Origin: Macrotrachela quadricornifera
Taxonomy: Eukaryota; Rotifera; Eurotatoria; Philodinida; Philodinidae
DNA: 64,000 nt
Reading direction: 5' to 3'
Assembly (NCBI GenBank): GCA_022393335.1
Contig: JAJEKB010015290.1
Span: forward strand, 24,091 to 88,090
Shown here: in pieces, positions 1-10,717 of the stretch
Layout: each line of letters begins with the position of its first letter
Numbering within the stretch: the stretch's first letter is position 1
Position numbers and translations under genes: made by a program
The notes under the pieces: generated by a model
Database searches by the model: none
What the model saw: only the letters and a program-made list of their open reading frames with translations
What the model was told of the DNA's origin: nothing

Positions 1-984
1 TTTATTGGTAACTCGGAGAGCAACATTCGTGAGCTCTTCCTCAAACCCATGGTCGATCAAGAAAAAGTGAGTTCGAGTTGAACTAACGTTATTTTCTTTT
101 GTCAGCATCTTAAAACAGTGAAAGAAATAGATACGATTAGATAATTTTTAATAACTATTTTATAGTTTGGTGACTAGAGTTCATTACATGTTATTGTGTT
201 GGAAGAAATGGAAGCTCTCTTTCCAAAACGTTCGACTCACGTATGTTTTTCTGCATTTGTTTTTCCAGTAACGTATGTCTTTCTCCTAGTCTGGTGAAAC
301 CAATACAAGAAATACTGTCGTGAATCAAATGTTATCCATGATGGATGGCTACACACAGCTCGACAATTATGTCATATTCGGTAAATTTTAACATTCTTTA
401 ATATCGTGTTTTTGTATTCGTCTCCTGTGTTTTAGGTACAACGAACCGTCTGGATATGATCGATGATGCACTTCTTCGTAGTGGACGCTTTGAGCTCCAT
501 ATTAAAATAGATAAACTCTTTGTTTTCTTATTTGTTATTTATATCACATCTTTCTACATTAGATCTGCCCAGCAGCCAAGGACGATTCGACATACTGAAG
601 TCTCTTATGAAACCTCTTCAAATGAATGCAAGATTGGCATCCGACGTGAACGAAGCACTACTTACGCAAATAGCACAAAGCACTATAAACTATAGTGGAG
701 TTGATCTGAAACAACTTATTCAATGCGCCAGCCGGGCAGCTATCAGACGAATCATTACGGTAAGCTAGAAAGCAACAATATAATTTTATGGTACAATATA
801 TTTTACACCTTTTTGCTAAATACAGGGCACCGAAAATGATATAAATGGCAAGCGTCATATTGATGACACGAAAATATTGTTCAGCAATGCGATATCGTCG
901 ATGCTTATCAAATACTTCATTATCAACGCTGCATGGAAGAAAGCCAAGAAATTGGTGATAAAGACTAGTTCGATTTCCCGATGA
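1..984 (+). CDS. NSF-like AAA ATPase, 3' part only, ends after D1
   Basis: NSF is the AAA ATPase that disassembles SNARE complexes after membrane fusion. Six exons can be read: 1-66, 178-240, 290-380, 436-510, 563-759 and 826-984. Phases agree throughout and the stop is at 982-984. Recognisable D1 pieces in order: FIGNSESNIRELF (exon 1), the Walker B strand LHVIVLEEMEALF (exon 2), NTVVNQMLSMMDGY (exon 3), the sensor-1/arginine-finger stretch TTNRLDMIDDALLRSGRFE (exon 4), and the C-terminal helical lid (exon 5). The Walker A exon lies left of the window. Oddities: Walker B is Glu-Glu where NSF has Asp-Glu; intron 511-562 begins AT; and the protein stops about 55 residues after the lid, so the D2 ring needed for hexamer assembly is absent. 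This may be a truncated paralogue or a decaying copy. The family call is strong, function is doubtful. Confidence 0.8.
511..562 (+). other. Non-canonical AT-AG intron in the NSF-like gene
   Basis: Protein similarity requires removal of exactly these 52 nt to join HIKI to DLPSSQGRFDIL. The donor reads ATAAAC, which is GTAAAC with G changed to A at +1. It does not match the U12-type ATATCC donor. If retained, the intron shifts the frame and the ORF ends at 695. Confidence 0.55.
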
Positions 985-1721
985 ATATACGTTTGATTAA
1001 ACTTAACATATTAAAAATCATAAATAATTGTTTTTTGAAAATTCATCATGTCTGCATGCTGATTGTATATTATATTGTTTTCGATGTATTTTGGCAAATA
1101 ATTTTTTTTTGTTCATTAAGAGAACATCCATGAGAACATCGAGCATCGTGTTAGATATCGAAGCACTCATCAAAAATTACTTTTTCGATTTGATGTTCTC
1201 ATCTTGTTCAGCATCATCTAAAACCTCCAAATCCAAATTTTTAGCGCATTTGGTTGAGCTGGTGAAAAGTTAGCTCAATTTTACTGTCGAACGCTCAGGA
1301 TGATATTTGAAAAATATGATCAAAAATCGTTCGTATAAAATGGAGATTTTTTCGATGACATCAAATTAACGAAATTTTTCGTGTAATATACCAAAAGATA
1401 GAGCATCGGAAGCTGAACAAAATTACCTATTTACATATTATATTTCCATGGACTGATCAATAGCTATTTATGAAATACTGTTCATGACTAGTTATTTTTT
1501 GAGTGAAAAATGGGTGGATTTTTTTCAGTCTATTGGCTGTTATTCAGTCATTTTATGAGTGCCCAGGCTGAATTTGACATATGTTGTGCAGTTTTTTCTC
1601 TTCTATAAAATGGTTAAAAAAAACGTTTAAAAAAAGTTTCCGCTTGAGGTGAAAAACGGCTCACAATGTTGACCAATCAGACAACATTTTTCGAAAAAAA
1701 TTATTATGAATATTTTTTTTT
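985..1721. other. Non-coding stretch after the NSF-like gene
   Basis: AT-rich, with A and T runs. No ORF with recognisable domains and no clear repeat was seen. It probably holds the 3' UTR of the NSF-like gene and the left flank of the transposon that starts inside the gap. Confidence 0.5.
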
Positions 1722-2121
1722 NNNNNNNNNNNNNNNNNNNNNNNNNNNNNNNNNNNNNNNNNNNNNNNNNNNNNNNNNNNNNNNNNNNNNNNNNNNNNNN
1801 NNNNNNNNNNNNNNNNNNNNNNNNNNNNNNNNNNNNNNNNNNNNNNNNNNNNNNNNNNNNNNNNNNNNNNNNNNNNNNNNNNNNNNNNNNNNNNNNNNNN
1901 NNNNNNNNNNNNNNNNNNNNNNNNNNNNNNNNNNNNNNNNNNNNNNNNNNNNNNNNNNNNNNNNNNNNNNNNNNNNNNNNNNNNNNNNNNNNNNNNNNNN
2001 NNNNNNNNNNNNNNNNNNNNNNNNNNNNNNNNNNNNNNNNNNNNNNNNNNNNNNNNNNNNNNNNNNNNNNNNNNNNNNNNNNNNNNNNNNNNNNNNNNNN
2101 NNNNNNNNNNNNNNNNNNNNN
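1722..2121. other. Assembly gap (400 N)
   Basis: A run of exactly 400 unknown bases. It hides the 5' part of the MULE transposase gene and its left terminus. The round length suggests a scaffolding gap of nominal rather than measured size. Confidence 0.98.
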
Positions 2122-3569
2122 ATTGAAAATCAAACCGAAAAGTATGCTCGAAACATTAGAAGAAAGAGTTTTGCCTGTCCCTCTAAGAAAACAATTATCG
2201 AATTTTTTAGTGTCATTGCGTAAAAAGCTGTATGGTTCTCCAAGTATAAGTTTAGGTGGACTTGAAGCTTGGTGTCAACGAAACTCAATTATACCTGATG
2301 AAGATGATCAGTCTTGGATGCTAAGATATCAAATTGAATATGAGGGTGAAACTGATGAAGATAATGAGGAGGATGAAGATGAAGGGAACAAATTTCGATT
2401 CTTTGTTACAACAAAACGATTATTATTCAATGTAACTATTTCGAAAAGAATTCATACTGATGCTACCTACAAGTTGATCTGGCAAGGTTTTCCTTGTCTC
2501 ATCATTGGGACAACGGACATGATTAAACAATTTCATTCTTATGGATTTGCAGTGTTTTCAAACGAAAAAGAAGGAGATTTTAAGTTTATATGTATGTGTA
2601 TTCGTGATGGTATGCATGACCTTAACTCGGAAATGAGTGAACAGGATCTAGTGTTGATAGCGGACGGTTCTGATGCTATTAGAAATGCATTTTCAGAAGT
2701 GTTTGGATCGGATCATAGTATGGCTATGTGTTGGCATCATATGCGAGAGCGTGTAGTAAAGAAGCTATATTTAATAGAAGATAAAGACTTACATGGTGAA
2801 ACCATGGATGACGTTGATATATTGCAACTGTCCAAAAATAAAACAATCTTTGATATGGCTGTAAAATTATTCTTGAAGAAGTGGAAAAATCAAGAAAGAT
2901 TTCTTGATTATTTTTCTAGTAAAAGTTAGGATCGAAAAGCGGCTGGTATGAAGGATTGGAATTGAATTTACCAAGCACAAATAATGCCTTCGAGGCGACA
3001 AACCGGGTCATAAAAGATGAAGGTACGATTAGAGAACGTTTCCCATTGTCGAGATTCACAGTTGTTGTATCTGAAGTAGTTAATAAATGGTCAAAAGAAC
3101 GAAATCCTACTTGTGTTAATGCAAAAAAGTTCGAACATCAACCTACAATCACATTATCATATTATCATATTGGACAGACGGGTACAACTGGGTTAAGCTA
3201 CACAAAGAAGTTATATCTATTTCAAAAAGTGATAAAACAATTTACTATAGATCTGCTGATGAAGAAACCACTATTACAGAGAAAGAAATAAAACGTTATG
3301 AAAATTGTAGGTTTAATTTATTCGACACATACAAGTCTGTCTACTTCAAAATATGGTGCCTATGCTTATCCACCAATCCTGAAGAATGGAGAACATCAAC
3401 TTGCACTTGTCCATCCTTTCTTAAAAATTATATTTGCAAGCACTTCATCGGAATATCTATCCGGTTAAAATATTGCAAACCTCCACCCGAAGCAAAAAAT
3501 GTGGAAATGGGTACCAAAAGAAAAAGAGGCAGACCATCTAAAGCCAGAAAAGCTTTATTGTTGCAATAG
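2122..3569 (+). mobile_element. Mutator-like (MULE) transposase, frameshifted relic
   Basis: Remains of a MULE transposase, a DDE enzyme for cut-and-paste transposition. Three successive frames carry one protein. Frame A (2122-2929) has HTDATYKLIWQGFP with the first Asp, LIADGSDAIRNAF with the second Asp, and CWHHMRERVVKK. Frame B (about 2940-3171) has STNNAFEATNRVIKDEG, which should hold the catalytic Glu. Frame C (about 3172-3569) has the SWIM zinc finger (CTCPSFLKNYICKH) and a basic AT-hook-like tail (KRKRGRPSKARK). The first shift lies near 2926-2940. The second is explained by a perfect 8-bp tandem duplication at 3156-3171. The start, any FLYWCH finger and the left terminal repeat lie in or beyond the gap. 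No right terminal repeat was identified. Non-functional as read. Confidence 0.85.
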
Positions 3570-6500
3570 TATATTAATTGCTCATTTTTCTCTGTATTAT
3601 TGTCAAATGTACAAATAAAAACTAGACTTTTTCTTTTTCTTAATACTAAAATATGAATTTAATACAGCTATTTAATGAATTAATTATTACTTATTCCATA
3701 GTATAAAATTGCTCAAATAAATACTAGCCATTTTTTTAATGCCACTTCTTTTTTCTTAAAGTTTTTTTTAACCATACATGGAAAGTGAAGCCTTATCTAT
3801 TTTATGGAATGTTTTTAAACATACTATCAAGTTATCTGATGAAATTATTCCGTACGTTTTTAATCGATCTACTAACAAATTATGCCATTACAAAGAAAAT
3901 CCTTCTTGGATGGAACATTCAGCCTTATTGAAAAATCGAAAGAAAGTAATTTTAATTTGATACTTTACTCATGCGTAGGTTTAATAATATTTAGATTATC
4001 CTGAAAATTCTAACAAGCAGTACATACCTCTAAGTAGAAAAGCAAGGTAATCCTTTTTGAGGTTAGTATGAATGTATTGATGGTCCATTATCTCTACTTT
4101 TATGACTAGTTTCCTCCTGTTGTAAGAAAAAGTCCCTTCGGCGTTTAAGGGTTAATACAATATAGGCTTAAACAAAGTAGATTGTATCCTCTTATGGTTA
4201 ACTTGCTGTGTTAATAGAGATAAATATCAGTAAGACTACGCTGAATTTTTATTCTAATGTTCGTCTAGTTGGTCGAACACGTGACCTAAACCATAAATTT
4301 CATTGTCTATCTTAAATTATACTTATAAGATGTGAATATGACTACTTTAGCAGAGTCGCAGTTCATTATGCACACTGATACCTTGAATTGAAATATACGT
4401 TCATAAATATACCTTTATTTTGATAATTTAAACCTCAATAATTGCACAAATATAGAAAACTCATGGTTAACAGCAAAAGATTTTCAAATGTGAAACTGCT
4501 GTCTAAATCAGGTTTATACCCAATTTGTAGAGTTCGATCGATCTCAATTTGAAAAAAAACAAAGTGTAGGCTATAATTTCAGAACCTTTAATTTTTGTGT
4601 TATTTTAGTTCTCAACAAGCAAAGTTTTATCATTAGATATGTCTCAATTGACTGTACATATCAACATAATCTATTCCAATAAAAGCGTTAATTATGTGTA
4701 TACATACTATGAATATTAAAGACGTCCACGATATACCTGTCTTGTTCTCTTCCACAACATATGATAGGAGAGAGTCACGTTAAGGTACTTGTAGGATATA
4801 AAAAAGGAAACAACTACAATAGTACTATCTTCAAGTCATTTTCTGTAATATTTATAATAATTACTATTAGTGGATAGTATTTGTATTGTACAGTTAATCA
4901 TCTTTAATAAAACAATAGCGTAGATAGGCTGAATAGAATCAGAAATAAAATTTTATAGAGAAATTTTTAATTGTGCTGATGATTGATCAGTAATCTTTTT
5001 TTTCCATATATTTTATCACTTCTCCTTGTTATGTCAAATATTGATCGCTTGACGTGTATGCTTGTATTCTTTTCTTTTACATGTTCGAGTTATATAATAT
5101 TACTACTATAAGGAGAGGTAAAAAGGAAAAGAACAAAACATTTGAATGATGAAATAGTAAATTGAACGTCGTGTACTGAGAATACCGATTACACTACTCC
5201 TCCAGTTAGATATTGTGATTACAATAAAAGTAATACTATAGTAAGAATAAAATTACTATACATGATACACAATGTTCAGTTCACTTCTCCATCACTCAAT
5301 TATATTATTTTCTTTTTCACTTCCATATACAGCAGCGATATTAGTATACGCATGAAGAGGTCAATAGTTTATACAGCAATCAGAAGAGATAAAATACATA
5401 GGAAAAAGATTGTGCTGGTCAATCATCGGCACATTAATATGTTAAATTCTCTTCTTGATATGTATTGCTGGTAGATAAAGATGCGCGAAATAAACTTTTT
5501 GTACTCGTCTCATTTTAATACTATCCAGTTAGGCAAATAGCGAAGAAAAAGCGTTGAAATTTTAATAAAATTATAGTTTTAAAAATGTGTACTTTTTAAG
5601 ATTTGCATTTTCGTTGAAGATCTGTAACGCATTTGATTTCTGAACCGAATCGATTGTTAGAGAGAGAGACAGATGGCTTCAGGAATATCGTTTTTACCAC
5701 ATTCTGATGTATATACCTTTTTTTTTCGAAATAAGAAACTTATTAAGAGCCATGCTGACAACTCATATTAGGTTCTTATTACCAATGAAAGTCAATTTCA
5801 ATATACTAAATTATACAGAACAATGTGTTTTTTCATGTTGTATAAATACAAAATAATTTTCAGTAGGAAAGAATACACAATTCCTATCTCATAATATGGT
5901 GTTCTTTTACATCATGAATGATACAACGCTCTCTGACATTTATTAAATCTACCGCATCGCTTCAATGACACGCGTACAAAGACTTTTTCTTTTCATAAGA
6001 GCACGAATATGAGAAGTCTATTTTTTTGACCCTTCTCCATAATATCCGTAACATGAATGAATGCGAAAAAGAACAAGTCAGTCACGAAGAATACAAAATG
6101 AAGAGAAAAAGGAAGAATGTGCATCGAAATATGCAGTACAAATAATGAAAAAAAATGTGCACTTATGACAAGAATAATGATAATAATAGGGCAGACTCCT
6201 TTGTTTCTTTTTACATACATCATCAATCGGAAAGTGCTGCGCACACATAAAATGTTAACACACAACTCAAAGAAAGAAACAAAAAAAGTATGTTATTATC
6301 GATAACAGAGATGATGAGAGAAAATCATGTATCATTGTTTTTGTGAGAAGATGCGTTAATACCACAATGCAACGTATTTTTAATTGCTCACTTGACTTAG
6401 CTAGTACGTTATAGCAGCAATATTACAGAATACATAGACACACAGCGACAATTTATTGCGCACCATTATTAGGTCATACAAGTTATCCAGTAGGCTATGA

Positions 6501-7881
6501 GGTATCGTCTTGAATTATATTCATTAACGAATCTAGATATCATGACTAAGTTCAAAAAGAATGGAACTGGTAAGTATTACACCATCTAAAAAAGGAGAGC
6601 TTTAAAGATTACTTTTAGAAAAAGTCATGCATGTTTACAGTGAAAAATCTTTACGCTTCCATTGTAATTCATTCCTCTTGTTTCAAAAAAAAATACAAAT
6701 ATCAGAAAGCCGATCTTAAATCCATCCATAAGTAGGTCTTCTCGTTCCTATAATGCACTAAAAGTTGTAGACAAAAGAGTTAATTCTAACCATGAATATC
6801 AATTTTATAAGAAAATTAGATTTTTTTTGAAATAGCTTATAAAATATATGCAGTATTAGTCAATTTAATATGAACTCGCAATAATTAGAATTTCAAAACG
6901 AATACAAGAAATGAATAGAAAAAAACATGATGTACTATGAGCAATAGATGATTTTCTGTATTAACATACACTCCACTGTTCAGCAAATTCTTTCTCCTTG
7001 AACTTAAGAAAATGCATATATCTACCTTTTATTTGATTGGATGTCCTCGAACTAAATTTCCCAGGATTAGTGAGATTCTTACAGGTGATGGATAGGATTA
7101 ATGTGTAACGACCAAGGTTTGTTCAATTGAGTTATTTTCTCAGTTATGTATCGCACTAAAAGTCAAGCTAAAGCTTATCGACTGCAGTCTTCGCTCCAGA
7201 GTTGGACAATGGTTTTCACGAAATCTTTGAAAAATCTTACACAGTGACACACTTTTTTGGCATTTGATTATTATTTTCCACGTAGCAACGATTTCGGTAA
7301 AACTAAGAAAATTAGGTCTCTGCAAAAAATCCTAGCAAAACACATTTTAGAAATTCTGTTTTTCTTACACGTTAATCCGTTGTATTCTGTTTCGCGATAA
7401 GAAAAGAAAGCTCTCTTATATATCAAACTTTTATGCGATACATCTGATTCAAAAAGTCGTTGTGTTGATTCATTCCAACATTGACATATTTTGATGATTG
7501 TTTTGTTTGAAAATGGCTCTTACTGTAACATTATAATTTCAACTTGAAACTAATTAAAACATGATTTATAAATTTTTTATTATGGTATTCGATAAAACGT
7601 TATCTATGTAGACCTTTTTTAGCTGGAACGTGAACATTTCTATTATATATTTGTTTTTTAAGAAATTTTTTTCTCGTGTGACTTGCATGTTGTGGATTTC
7701 AAATGCATATCTATGCCTTGCCTAAATATTCTTAGAATTTACTAGATTTTGTATGACGTAATGAGAAAACAACCTGTAAGCAGCTAACCACTTCAAAGTA
7801 GCTTAGTTTTTATATCATATACGACAATTCAGCAATATTGGAAATTTAAAATGTTCTCATCTTTCAGATTTCTTCCACGAA
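3570..7881. other. Long intergenic region, no recognisable gene
   Basis: About 4.3 kb of AT-rich sequence with only short ORFs (the longest about 90 codons on either strand), low in complexity and without recognisable domains. A 60-codon ORF at 3778-3960 has reasonable composition but matches nothing I know. The last bases (7857-7867) form a pyrimidine-rich splice acceptor ending TTTCAG just before the permease, which suggests a 5' UTR intron. Confidence 0.5.
3614..3619 (+). promoter_or_regulatory. Poly(A) signal AATAAA after the MULE gene
   Basis: An AATAAA hexamer 45 nt past the transposase stop, at a usual distance for 3' end formation of that transcript. Confidence 0.5.
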
Positions 7882-9444
7882 ATGATCGAACTTGATGAAA
7901 GATCGCCTACTATTGTTTCCGACATCTCCGGCAAAAAAGAGGACGATGGGAAGCTCAAGCGTGAACTGAAAAGTCGACATATAACTATGATCGCCATTGG
8001 TGGTATAATTGGACCGGGTTTACTCGTTGGTTCAGGAACTGCCCTTGCTTATGCTGGTCCTGCAGGTGCTCTAATAGCATTCGCTGCTACAGGATTAATC
8101 GTCTTCTTTGTCATGCAATCGCTTGGCGAAATCTCCACTGCAATTCCTGTGAGTGGCGCATTTATGGACTTTGCTGGTCGATTCTGTGATCCTGCTCTGT
8201 CTTTTGCTGTAGGATGGATCTACTGGTATCTGTGGATAACAGTTCTTGCTAACGAATATAATGCTATATCGATTGTCATTATGTATTGGATTCAAGTTAT
8301 ACCTCAATGGGCATGGATCGTTCTTTGGTGGTTTCTATTTCTTGCACTCTCGCTCATTGGCGTTCTTATTTATGGTGAGATCGAATTTTGGCTTAGTCTG
8401 ATTAAGATTGTGGCCATCCTAGTCTACTTTATTCTTGCCATTCTCATTGATATTGGCATCATCGGAGGTACTTATATTGGTACACGATATTGGCAAAGTC
8501 CAGGTCCGTTTGCGGAGGGAATCAACGGTATAGCCAAAGTATTTGTTATTGCCGGTACACTTTACGCAGGTGTAGAAACGGTCGGTGTCACTGCTGGTGA
8601 ATGTAAAAATCCACGACGAGCAGTTCCACGTGCGATTAAACAAGTATTTTGGCGAATCGTAATCTTCTATCTTGGCACAGTTTTCTTTATTGGCCTGTTA
8701 ATTCCATACAATTCACCTCGTCTTCTCTCTGCTAATTCTAAAACGGCTGCATCCCCTTTGACCATCTCTCTGCAAGATGCAGGCATTCATGTAGCTGCTC
8801 ATATCATCAACGGACTTATTGTTCTTTCTGTCGTATCGGCTGGTATATCATCAATCTACGTTACATCACGAACTATTTGCTATTTAGGTAAAACAGGAAG
8901 AGCACCAAAATTTCTTGGAATTACAAACAAACATGGTGTACCATGGACTGCGATTCTATTCTCTAACTTGTTTGCCTCTATATGTTTTATCAATCAAGGT
9001 TCAGGTGGAGCTGGTGCTGCTTACACATATCTAATCAATCTTTCTGGTGTCTCTACATTCATTGTCTGGGCTGTCATAACATTAACACACATTCAGTTCC
9101 GTCGTGGATTGCAAGCACAAGGAATAAGTCCAAATGATTTGCCGTTTCGAGCATTATGGTATCCTTATGGTGCCTATTTTGGGCTTGGAGCCAACATTTT
9201 TCTTATCTTCTTTCAAGGATACTCCACTTTGCTGCCACCATTCAATGTAGTCTCTTTTGTTATCTCCTACATTCTCATTCCTATATTTCTAATTCTTTTC
9301 TTCGGTTACAAATTCTGGAGAAAAACTCGATGGATTCAAGCATCCGAGATGGATATTTGGTCTGGAAGACGTGTTCTTGACGAAGAAGACATCAAAATAG
9401 ACAAACAGACAATATGGTCGCATATTAAAACTATCATCATTTAA
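7882..9444 (+). CDS. Amino-acid permease, fungal/bacterial APC (YAT/LysP-Gap1) type
   Basis: A 520-residue integral membrane transporter of the APC superfamily, expected to import amino acids with protons at the plasma membrane. After a 33-residue charged cytoplasmic tail comes the family signature GGIIGPGLLVGSG in TM1 (about residues 39-51). Further hydrophobic segments follow, about 12 in all, with GWIYWYLWITVLANEY in TM3 and AGTLYAGVETVGVTAGE in TM6. The C-terminal tail is charged. The length is usual for fungal amino-acid permeases. The ATG at 7882 is the first in frame and follows a TTTCAG acceptor; the coding region itself has no intron. Animal amino-acid transporters belong to different branches, so this resembles the fungal or bacterial genes acquired by bdelloids. 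Substrate specificity cannot be read from sequence. Confidence 0.9.
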   Translation: MIELDERSPTIVSDISGKKEDDGKLKRELKSRHITMIAIGGIIGPGLLVGSGTALAYAGPAGALIAFAATGLIVFFVMQSLGEISTAIPVSGAFMDFAGRFCDPALSFAVGWIYWYLWITVLANEYNAISIVIMYWIQVIPQWAWIVLWWFLFLALSLIGVLIYGEIEFWLSLIKIVAILVYFILAILIDIGIIGGTYIGTRYWQSPGPFAEGINGIAKVFVIAGTLYAGVETVGVTAGECKNPRRAVPRAIKQVFWRIVIFYLGTVFFIGLLIPYNSPRLLSANSKTAASPLTISLQDAGIHVAAHIINGLIVLSVVSAGISSIYVTSRTICYLGKTGRAPKFLGITNKHGVPWTAILFSNLFASICFINQGSGGAGAAYTYLINLSGVSTFIVWAVITLTHIQFRRGLQAQGISPNDLPFRALWYPYGAYFGLGANIFLIFFQGYSTLLPPFNVVSFVISYILIPIFLILFFGYKFWRKTRWIQASEMDIWSGRRVLDEEDIKIDKQTIWSHIKTIII

Positions 9445-9489
9445 CTTCTGTATTGTTAATGTTCTTTATTGATATATTCTTCTTTCAAT

Positions 9490-9495
9490 AATAAA
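9490..9495 (+). promoter_or_regulatory. Poly(A) signal AATAAA of the permease
   Basis: An AATAAA hexamer 46 nt past the permease stop. It shows that this foreign-type gene carries a eukaryotic 3' end. Confidence 0.6.
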
Positions 9496-10430
9496 GTTTT
9501 ATTTGAACTCAAAAACTGTTGAATACCGTCTAAAATGGCACTGGTATCGGTAAAAACAAGTTTTCTCAACTTAGAATCGGGAAGGATAAAGAAGGACACG
9601 TAACCTTTTGTCTGGTGACACAATGAATTGAATGAGATAGGATATTCGCTTCATTGATTATGTAGTAAAATTTTAGGCGTTTACAAAATCAATCTTTATG
9701 TGGTGCAGGGAATTTCATTCAAAGTGCCACTACCAATAGAGTTTTGAGTCTAGGGTTAAATTAGGTACTTTTTTTAAATTCAGTCTTTGAAACTAAATCT
9801 GGAAAAGTTATTTTCAGAAGCGATAAGAAGAATAAAGTAGATTTTCGTGATCAGTAGATCACGCTGTATCAGGTAATGTGAAAAATAAATTTACATGAAG
9901 ATTGAATTGCTGGCGCCTTATATCTTAACGTTTTTTTCTTCCTAATTGCCTGTTTGCAAGGATATACGAAGGTATATATTTGTCCATTGCAAACATTTGT
10001 ACATTCAAACAATGTTGTGTATCTGCTTCTGTTTCTTTTTCTTCCCTCTTTTGCACAGAATATGTCACTTTTTCTTCCTCTGTCACCTAGCTTATTTTTC
10101 TTATAGCACTTTAGACGGCGCTCTCTTTTCTTTTTATTTTTCAATTTTCGTTCTGTGTTTATCGCCTATACGTTGCTCAGACTTTTACGGTGTGCACTTT
10201 CTTTTGACACACTATTTTTATGCGCAATATTTCATTTCCACTTTGTTCTATAATTCTAGAAACTGCTGAGGTTATGATTTACTTAAGATATAGAGTTTGA
10301 TATTAGATTTCGATAAACCCAAAGAATAAAACCGTAGTTTAGTTCTATGTCTCTTATGCTCCGAGATCTTACTCACGTCACTGTTTGTCACAGTGTGTGA
10401 TTGAGAGAGGCGCAAGTAAGCAGTTAGTTA

Positions 10431-10560
10431 TGGTCTATAACAGCCTTTGATAGGTAGTTAATTAAACATTAATTAGGTAATTAAAATGTGGGTCACGGTC
10501 TCTGATGCATAGTTAATTAGACACTCATTAATTAATTAAAATGTTGGTCATAGCCTTTGG
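10431..10560 (+). repeat. Imperfect tandem repeat, about 55 bp, 2.3 copies
   Basis: Two adjacent units (10431-10488 and 10489-10543) each run from TGGTC/TGGGTC through GTTAATTA and end in AATTAAAATG. A third partial unit follows (10544-10560, TTGGTCATAGCCTTTGG). Confidence 0.6.
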
Positions 10561-10717
10561 GGAGGGAATGATTGATGCAAATTTCTACCCCTATAAATTA
10601 CAACGCTCCTTTTGGATTGGGTTACACAAAAAAGATATTCATTCAGCAAAAACCTTCTTATTTCAGTGTCCAAAGTATCACATATTTCTTCATCTCATCG
10701 TAGAGCATACTACAATC

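Larger units (their letters stand above)
9445..10717. other. Intergenic region between permease and MDR gene
   Basis: No convincing gene. The ORFs at 9869-10269 are low-complexity shadows. It contains a small palindrome (GTGATCAGTAGATCAC near 9848) and the imperfect tandem repeat listed separately. A TTATTTCAG acceptor near 10667 just before the MDR start suggests a 5' UTR intron. Confidence 0.5.

Noticed and set aside
1706..2929. A 407-codon frame running through the N gap
   Set aside because: The first 139 codons are unknown bases. Only 2122-2929 is real sequence and belongs to the MULE relic.
9946..10269. 107-codon Phe/Cys/His-rich ORF
   Set aside because: Pyrimidine-rich low-complexity sequence read as Phe and Cys; an opposite-strand Lys-rich ORF overlaps it.
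10541..10717. 59-residue N-terminal extension of the MDR enzyme
   Set aside because: Unrelated to the family, spans a repeat and a likely 5' UTR splice acceptor; homology starts at the ATG at 10718.
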